From Candidatus Zixiibacteriota bacterium (GTDB lineage: Bacteria > Zixibacteria > MSB-5A5 > WJJR01), in NCBI GenBank assembly GCA_014729565.1, contig WJJR01000101.1:1-13229 (forward strand): a DNA stretch of 13,229 nucleotides, written 5' to 3'. Positions 1 to 9,000 of the stretch are shown here, in pieces. The notes beneath the pieces are model-generated. The model was not told the DNA's origin. It did not search any database and was given only the letters and a program-made list of their open reading frames with translations. The translations under genes were made by a program, and so were the position numbers. Positions within the stretch are counted from its first letter, which is position 1. Every line of letters starts with the position of its first letter.

Positions 1-3000
1 GTGCTGGAATCGAGTGCGTTTCGCATTTCACACACACCATATCCGAACACCGGAGATACGCTCAACCCGTATGCGATCGTCGCAACGATTGTGTCCGATA
101 CCGCGCTGTTGACCGATTCGCTCTCCCTGTTCTATCGTTCCTCGGCCGATACCGGCTCATCGTTCACGCGTGTTCCGTTGACGGCGACGGGCAATCCCGA
201 CGAATACAGCGCCGACATTCCGCCGCAACCGACGGGATCGACGGTGGAGTACGGCCTGACGGCGGAGGACCTCTCCGGCGAACGCGTGGTCTCCCCCTCG
301 GACTTCCCCACGTTCGTGCATTCATTCAATGTCCTTGGAACACCGGTACTCGCTTACTATCCGGGACTGTTCGATGTCGAACTGGAGAGTGGGTACCAGC
401 TCACCGAGTATCTGACGATTCGCAATGACGGAAATGACGATCTCGAATATGAGGTAACACCGGTCGCCTCTCCTCTCCTCAGCGTCAATCCGACCGACGG
501 CTCGGTGCCCCCCAATGACAGTGTTATGATCGCGGTGCTCTTTGATGCGACACCGATTCACCAGGACACCACGTTCAATTACACAATCAACCTGACGGCT
601 GACGATTCTGTGGGATCGGACATTGACATTCCGGTCACGATGCATGTGTTGGCGCCGGACTACTATGTGGAGGTGAATCCCGAGTTTGACTCACAGATCC
701 AAGCGGCGGCGGACACGATCGACTACGACGTCGTGCTGACCAATTACGGTGCGATGGATGACCAATACGATTTTACCATCAGTGTTGCCGATTGGCCGAC
801 AGACGTGTGGGATTCGGGCATGACGTCCGTCATCACGCAGACGCCGGTGCTCTCGCAGAACGATCAATACACCATCCATCCTCGTGTCATTATCCCGGCC
901 GGTGAACCGTACGGAACCGCAGACACGTGCGTCATCACTGTTCAATCGCTCGGTGATACCGCCATCTCCGGAACATTTACCGGACTCTCGATCTCGGCCG
1001 GTCAGCCGGATAGCATCCCGTGGGGTGATGAGTTCCTGAGCACAATTGTGGACACACTGCATTGGCGCGACATCCAAGACGTAGCCGTTAATGATATCGG
1101 TATTGCCGAACCCTCGCCCCCGTACTCGCTCAACCTCAATGGTAATCCGAGCGGCAATGATGCCATAACGTCAGTGCCCATCAACCTCTCCGGGCAGGTT
1201 CAGGTTGTGCTCTCCTACTGGTACCAACGCACCGGTGGCGGCGAGACGGTCGATTTCGGAGAGGATCTGATTTTTGAATTCAGGAACAGCACCGGCGATT
1301 GGGAAGAGATATCGCGGCAGCCGGGCAACGGACCTCGCATGACAACCTTTGAACAGGTTGATGTGTACTTGCCGTCATCGGCGTATCATGCCGATTTCCG
1401 GCTGCGTATCCGATCGATCGGCACCGCCGGTCCCTACGATGACTGGTTTGTCGACGACGTGTTGATGTACGCACCCATTCCGCCATCGGTGTGTTACGAC
1501 CCGGCAGTGTTCAGCTTCGAATTGGCCGAAAACGACACAATGTATGACACACTCATCGTTTGCAACGACGGCCCCGGTGAGTTGCGGTACTTTCTCAGCC
1601 AATCACTGCTCGGCGCAATGACGTCGATCAGTGAATTGTTGGGGCCACCTCCGGTCCACGACGAGAACCAATCCCTGACTGTCGATCAGGGCGCGCCGCC
1701 GGCGACGTCTCCGTATCCGGCGAGTGCATTCCCCCAACTGACCGGCACGGTTCAGATTTTGGCCTGGATTCCGTATGCCGATCAATACCAGGAATACGCG
1801 AACATGTTGAATGCGCTGTCGACCTACTTCACTGACTTCACCTTGACGGAAACGACCGCGCTCGATTCCACGAACTTTGAAGCCGCGCTACTCGGGCAGG
1901 ACATCTTGCTCATTCCCGAACAGGAAGGCGCCCCAAATCTGTTTCCCATCGGTGAGGACTTGGCTTCCGTGCTCCAGACCTTTGTGGCCGGTGGGGGCGG
2001 CATTGTCGCGTGCGATGGCGCTGGAGCGTCCGTCTCAGCGTTCCTCCGCGGAGCGGGCGTGCTGGATGCCACTGGTGGAACCTACTTCGGTTCCGAAGCG
2101 ATCGAAACTATCGGTCAACATCCGGTGACCACCGGTATTGAGGGAGTGCACACCGCTCAAAATGCGACCCGCATCATCGACCACACCGACGGTGAAACCG
2201 TAATGGTGCACTCCGCCACTGGCGCCCCGGTGGTCGTGGTCAAAGAGGACGCGGGGGGACGCGTTGTCCTCTTCGGATGGGACTTCTATGACTATGTCGA
2301 TTTCATGGCCCGATCCCTGGCCAATGCGGTCGAATGGACATCCGGTCGGGCGTGGCTGACCGTCACTCCCCGCGGCGATACGTTGGCTCCCGGGGAATCG
2401 ACGTATGTCACGTTGACCATCAATACGTCGTCGACTGGCTCGGGTGATTATGACAAGCTGGTCAATATTCACAGCAATGACCCCTACGATCCGCTGGTTG
2501 AGATCCCGGTCGACTTGCGTGTACGTGGTCCGGAGATCGACGTGTATCCGACGTCGGTTACCGACACCGTCGTCGAGGGCATTGACCAGGCTGCCTTCCT
2601 ATGGGCACACAACATTGGTGAAGAACCATTGACGATTGATTCGGTGCGGGGAGCGGTGGTCTGGCTGACATCGGCTGTGCCGGCGACCATTATCCCTCCC
2701 GGCGATTCGGCCGAGATCGAAGTCACCATCGGTGATGTGACGTTGTATCCGGGTGATCATCAAGGTGACATATTGATCTTCTCGAATGACTTCGACGAGG
2801 CCGTGTTTACGGTCCCGTTTGACATTCATGTCGGACCCGATCCGGACATTGCCGTCGATCCGGAAAGCTTGCTGATCGTGATCGCCAAAGACGATACCAC
2901 CTCAGCCGGCTTGACTCTCGACAACGTCGGTGATGGCACACTCAGCTACTCGACGACAATCCACTATTCACCACTCGCGGACGCCGTGGTCGATCCGCCG

Positions 3001-6000
3001 TCTTATCCGGCGGAGTATGCTGATCCCATTGCCAAGGGAGACACAGATACGCGGGTTGGCCATCCGGTCGTGCACGGGTCCGGCGGTCCCGACAGTGCCG
3101 GATATCGCTGGATTGACTCCGATGAACCCGGCGGACCGCCGTTTGATTGGGTCGACGTGTCCGGAATCGGAACGCCGGTCGCGGGACTGTCTGACGATAG
3201 TTACGTGGGGCCGTTTTCGATCGGATTCGATTTTCCGTACTACGACTCGGCGTATGCCGAGTTCTACATCGGCAGCAACGGCTTCATTGGCTTTGGTCCG
3301 ACCGCAGGCTATTATTCGCTGAGCAATACACCAATTCCCTCGACGAGTTCACCCAACAACATCATTGCCTGGTGTTGGGATGACCTCTATCCCGATGGGC
3401 AGGTCTATTACCACAGCGACGGCAATCGTCTGGTCATCCAATTCGACGGTTACGGGCAATACTACACCCCCGGCAATATCACGGCAGAGATCATCCTGTA
3501 CAAGAATGGCAGAATTATCATTCAGTATCAGGACATTACCGGTGGTTTCCATACCTCGTCGAGTACTGTGGGAATCGAAAACCGGATCGGCACAATCGGC
3601 TTGGCTCCCGCGTTCAATACGTCGTATATCCAATCCGATCTGGCCGTGCTCTTCAGTCAAACTCCGGCATGGCTCAGTGTATCTCCGGACAGCGGTACCG
3701 TTCCGCCGCACAGCAATGTGGCCCTCCTGGCCCACGTTAATGGTGCGGGGCTGACGCAGCCCGAGTACCGCGCCGAGATCATCATGTCATCCAATGATCC
3801 GGACGAGGATTCCGTGGCTGTGCCGGTCCGAGTAGAAGTGCTGCTCCCGGAAATCGCCGTTCGACTTGATAGCATGTATCTCGAGGGGGAAGAGGGAGCC
3901 TCGACGGACTCGTTGTTCTGGATTGTCAATGACGGTGAAGCACCGCTGCTCTATGCAATCCTGACTGATCAATCGTGGCTGACCCTTCTGCCGGACAGCG
4001 GACACGTTCCTCCATTCGACTCCGTGGCAATTGCGCTGACGGCGGATGCGGCCAGTCTGCTCCCCGGTGATTACAACGCCACTGTTACAGTTGGATCCAA
4101 CGATGTCGATGAGCCCGCTACGCTTTTGCCCGTTACATTCCATGTTGGCCCGGATCCGATCATCTGGGTGTCACCCGATACCCTCGATGTGGTCATGGAT
4201 CCGGATGACTCATTGCATCAGACGCTGATGATCGGCAATGCCGGCGAGGGAACCCTCGCATTCCAGACATCGATTCTCCCGGCAACCGCCCCGATGGGCT
4301 TGTATGATGCCACCAGGATCGCCGGCCTCACGGAGTATACAGCGCTGGACCCTGTCGGCGACTACGATGTGTCCGGGTCTGAATCGATTGTCGGCGACAC
4401 GTTGCCGCTGACGTCTTTTATACCAGTCCCGGCGCCCGCAGCGGGAATCGCGTTTGGGCTGGATGGGCGTCTCCATGCGGCGGCGTTGAGTCCCGATGTG
4501 ATTTACCGGATGGATTCGCCCGGTTCCTGGAGTGTGTATTCATCAGAGGTCAGCAATCCCTATGGCATTGCGTTCAGTTCCGACGGGAATCTCGCCGTTG
4601 CCAATCAGATCACGCGACAGATCCGTCTGATTCAGCCCGACGGTTCAATGGAGGTTCTGGCGGACTTGCCGGTTACACCGTTGGGACTCGCGTACGGCCC
4701 CGGTGGTGTTCTCTATGTGACCACCAACAACTCCAGTATTATGACCGTTTCGCCGTCGGGCGATGTTGAGTTGTTCACCGGCAATGTACCACCGGAAACC
4801 TTCGATGCGGCATTCGGACCAGATGGCCGTCTGTACGTTTCGACTTTTAATGATGGTCGAATCCTCGCGATCGATCCGGATGGGAATGTGGACACCTACG
4901 CCAGTCTCGGCGCCTATCTCGAAGGACTGGCCTTCGATGTCGAAGGGAATCTCTATGTGGGCAACGGCTTTACGGGTACCATCACCCGCGTCAATGCCGA
5001 TCAGTCAGTCGATGTAATCGGGAGCGGTTACCCTGGTCCGCTGCACCTAGCACTCGATGAAGAGGGGTTGCTGCACATCGGGTCAATCAACAACTCTCGT
5101 ATTGACACCTTGCGTGTCGGTGTCCCCGGCGTGCGATTGCCGTACGGATCCGCATGGATGTGGCTGACGGCCGACGATGGCACATTGGCGGGCACCTGGT
5201 TCGCCGACAGCATTGAGGCGGAACATGCCACGGCAATGCTGGCCTGTTTCTCCTCCCACAACCTCACCGGAACCGATTATTACGCACAGGTTCTTATGGT
5301 CAGCAATGACCCGACAGAAGAGTCGCTCCTGGTCCCGGTGCATATGCACCTGCGGTCTCCGATCGCCGTGGTGCGGGCGGACAGCCTGTGGATGGAGGTC
5401 AACGAAACGCAGACCACTGACTCAACGCTGTGGATCATCAATGACGGTGATGCCGATCTCGTCGTGCTGCTGCAATCGTCGGAGCCCTGGCTGATCGCCG
5501 ATCCGGCGACGCAGACGATTGCACCGCAGGATTCAATCGGCATTACGTTAACCGCCGACGCTGCAACATTGCTCGCAGGCCACTACTCGTCCACACTGAC
5601 AATAACCACGTCCGATGTGAACAATCCGAGTATTGCTGTCGCGGTAGAACTGGACGTCGGTCCGGATCCGGATATTGAACTGGTGCCCGAGAGTCTTGTT
5701 GTGGAGTTGGACGAGGGAGACTCTCTTGTCAGCATCATTGACATCAACAACATTGGCGACGGTACGCTCTGGTACGAAGCTGCCATCGAGATCGATGAGG
5801 CAACGCTTAGCGTCGAGACGCGCGCGCCGTATCCGGACGGGTATGAGACCGCACCGGGTAAGGGTGAACCAGACTCACGAACCGGATGGCCGGTCGCGAA
5901 TGGGCTCGGCGGTCCGGACAGTGCCGGTTACCGCTGGGTCGATTCGGACGAACCGAATGGACCTGTGTTCGACTGGGAGGACATTTCCGGCATCGGAACG

Positions 6001-9000
6001 CCGGTATCGGGTCTGAGTGACGACGACTACGAAGGGCCATTCCCGATCGGATTCGAGTTCCCCTATTATGATTCGGTGTATACGGAGTTCTACGTCGCCA
6101 GCAATGGATTCATCGGATTCGGCCCCACCAGCGGGTACTACTCGCTTGGTAACAGCCCGCTCCCATCGACCAATTCGCCGAACAACATCATTGCATGGTG
6201 TTGGGATGATCTGTACCCCACGGGCCAGGTGCACTACCATTCGTCCGGTGGTCAGTTGGTGATTCAGTTTACCAACTACGGACAGTATTACACACCGGGC
6301 ACCATTACCGCGCAAGTCATTCTGAACCAGAATGGACAATGTCTTATTCAATACCAAACGATTGCGGGCGGATTCTCCACGACAAGCAGCACCGTCGGTA
6401 TTGAGAATCGCTTGGGGACGATTGGGTTGGAAACGGCATTCAACACCTCCTACATCCGTGAAAACCTCGCCGTGCGCTACAGTCCGTTCCCAGGTTGGCT
6501 TACCATTGAACCGAGTGCCGACACCATCGCTCCACACGGAACCGGTCCGCTCTCTGCCTCCATTAACGGCAGCGGACTTGACGATCGAGAATACGGGGCG
6601 GACATCGTCTTCCAAACCAATGATCCCGACGAGAGCGAAATCAGCCTGCCGGTGCTGCTTCGTATTCGGCGCCCGGACATTGCGATTCGCCGGGATTCGA
6701 TCATGATGGATGCGTCGGAAGGCCAATCGTCTGATTCGAGTCTCTGGATCGTCAATGATGGTCTGGCGCCATTGACCTATAGCATCACGCCGGATCAACC
6801 CTGGCTGGCCGTGTCGCCCGCTAACGGGATCGTTGGACCGCAGGATTCGAGCGAAGTAACCGTCACGAGTGATGCGGCGACCCTGGTGCCGGGTGATTAT
6901 ACGGGCATGCTGACGGTCGACTCCGACGATCAGGATGAGCCACAGTTATTGGTTCATGTGTTGTTGCATGTGGGCCCCGATCCCGATGTCGACATCATAC
7001 CCGAGAGCCTCAGTGTGTCGCTGGATTTGGGAGACAGCACCGAGAGTGAAATCCGTATTCACAATCTCGGCCAGGGTACGTTGGCGTTCGAAATCGAGAT
7101 TCAGAACCTGGGCGGTTCAACAGCCCCGTCACTCTGGTCCGGCATCGACGCCGGCACAACGTCCGCTGGCGCACACTCCGATGATCCAATAAACGCGGAG
7201 ACAACACCCGCAGCTTCCTACGGCGGCGTCGAAACGGATACCTTGCGATATGCCCTTATTCAGGATGTCGATCCGTGGGGGAGCCTGCGATTGCGAGACC
7301 TGTTGGCTGCGCACGGAATCCCGTATGACATTATCAATTCGAACCAGATGGGGAGTGTTGACTTGTCGGTCTACGACAAGGTGATCACGGCGTCGGTGCA
7401 GCCGGGTTCGTTCTGGTCTGAGCTATCAGCGAATAGGCAGTGGCTGGAGGACTATGTATCCGCCGGTGGAATCCTTGAACTGCATCTGGCGAGTTTCTCC
7501 TCTGATAACCTGGCCGGGCGGCCGATGCCGGGCGACTTTCTGGTCAGTTCGTTTCTCGGAATTGGTGAGGTCTCGATTGTGAACGCGGATCACCCCATCC
7601 TGGCTGATCCGAATCTCATCACCGACGACGAACTCGATGGTTGGAACTATTCTACACACGGTTACCTGCATACTCTGCCGCCCGCGGCCAGCACGATTCT
7701 ACAAGGCACAACGTCAGGTCATCCCGTGTGCATTGAAATCCCGATGGGTGCCGGCAAGATCCTGGCAACGACTCAGACAGTCGAGTGGCCCGGAGGATCC
7801 TTACCGTATTTGGAGAATCTGATTCTCCACAGGCAAGCGATACCGTCTTGGCTCCAAGTCAGCCCCGAATTCGGGACCGTCTCGCCCGGTAGTGATGTAC
7901 CTGTAAGCGTATCGATCTTCTCGGCGGATGTAACTGAATCCGATATCTATGCACAGTTGGCCGTCGCAACCAATGATCCGGATGAGGAGGAAGTAGCCGT
8001 ACCGGTCCATCTCTCCATCCACTTGCCCGAGATTGCCGTACGCTCCACGTCGATGGACATTGACGCATTGGAGGGCGAATCATCGGATTCAACGCTCTGG
8101 ATTGTCAATGAAGGAGGCGCGGAATTGACCTTCAGTCTCGCCGTTGATCGGCCGTGGCTGGCAACCCAACCGATCAACGGAGCGGTGCCCGCAAGGGATT
8201 CGGTCGGCGTGGTGGTCACCGGTGATGCGACAACACTCTTGCCGGGAGAGTACAGCGGCGCCGTGACGGTGTCGTCCAACGATATCGACGAACCGGAACT
8301 GGTAATTCCGGTCGCACTCCATGTTGGCCCCGATCCCGACATTGACGTTTCTCCGGACAGTCTGGATTTCGAACTGGTGCAGGGCGATTCGACAACTGCC
8401 ACCGTTACGATTCACAACGCCGGCCCGGGAACACTCGCGTACAGTGCCGCGGTCGATGTCAGTGGAGGCATGCAGTCGGCGGTCCAGGATCCATACCCGG
8501 CGTGGTACTACGACAGTATCCCTAAGGGCGCGCCGGATACCCGCACCGGCAACCCGGTCACTCAGGACTACGGTGGCCCCGACAGCGCCGGATACCGCTG
8601 GATCGACTCTGATGAAACGGGCGGGCCTGTGTACCAATGGGTGGACATTGCCGGGACCGGCACGCAAGTGAACGGTCTCGATGATGACAACTGGGTCGGT
8701 CCGTTGCCGATCGGGTTCTCGTTCCCGTACTATGATTCAGTCTATACCGAATTCTACATCGCTGCCAACGGATTCATTGGGTTTGGACCGACTGATCGAT
8801 ACTATGATCGCACCAATGAACCAATTCCGTGGTTCATCGCACCCAATAACATCATCGCCTGGTTGTGGTCTGATCTCGAATTCTACGATGGGGTCAATCC
8901 GTCGTCGGTTTGGTACGACATCCAACCGAGCAAACTCACGATCCAATTCGAGAGAGTGCGTCGCTGCTGTGGGGTCGGTCCCTGGATGACGGCCCAGGTG

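Larger units (their letters stand above)
2530..8328 (+). repeat. Five uninterrupted Ig-like (ASH/BACON-type) units
   Basis: Five intact units lie at residues 844-945, 1283-1383, 1787-1887, 2225-2325 and 2676-2776 (nt 2530-2835, 3847-4149, 5359-5661, 6673-6975, 8026-8328). Lengths are 102, 101, 101, 101 and 101 residues. Each opens with PEIAV or a variant, carries (I/V)(V/I)NDG or similar, then WLxxxP, a P-x-DS turn, LxPGxY, (S/D)xND, and closes with HVGPDP or DVGPDP leading into the next unit. They resemble the ASPM-SPD2-Hydin and BACON families of extracellular β-sandwiches. Codon-level sequence differs among copies, so these are old duplications held by selection on protein. Confidence 0.75.

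Noticed and set aside
1..3. GTG as the true start of the giant gene
   Set aside because: There is no upstream sequence to show a ribosome site, no signal peptide follows, and the frame begins inside a β-domain. Truncation by the window edge is more likely.
5875..6798. Open frame of 307 codons on the - strand opposite B domain 2
   Set aside because: It lies antisense to a clearly conserved domain, resembles no family I know, and is rich in Arg and His, as expected from the complement of Asp/Ser/Gly codons. It is a shadow frame.
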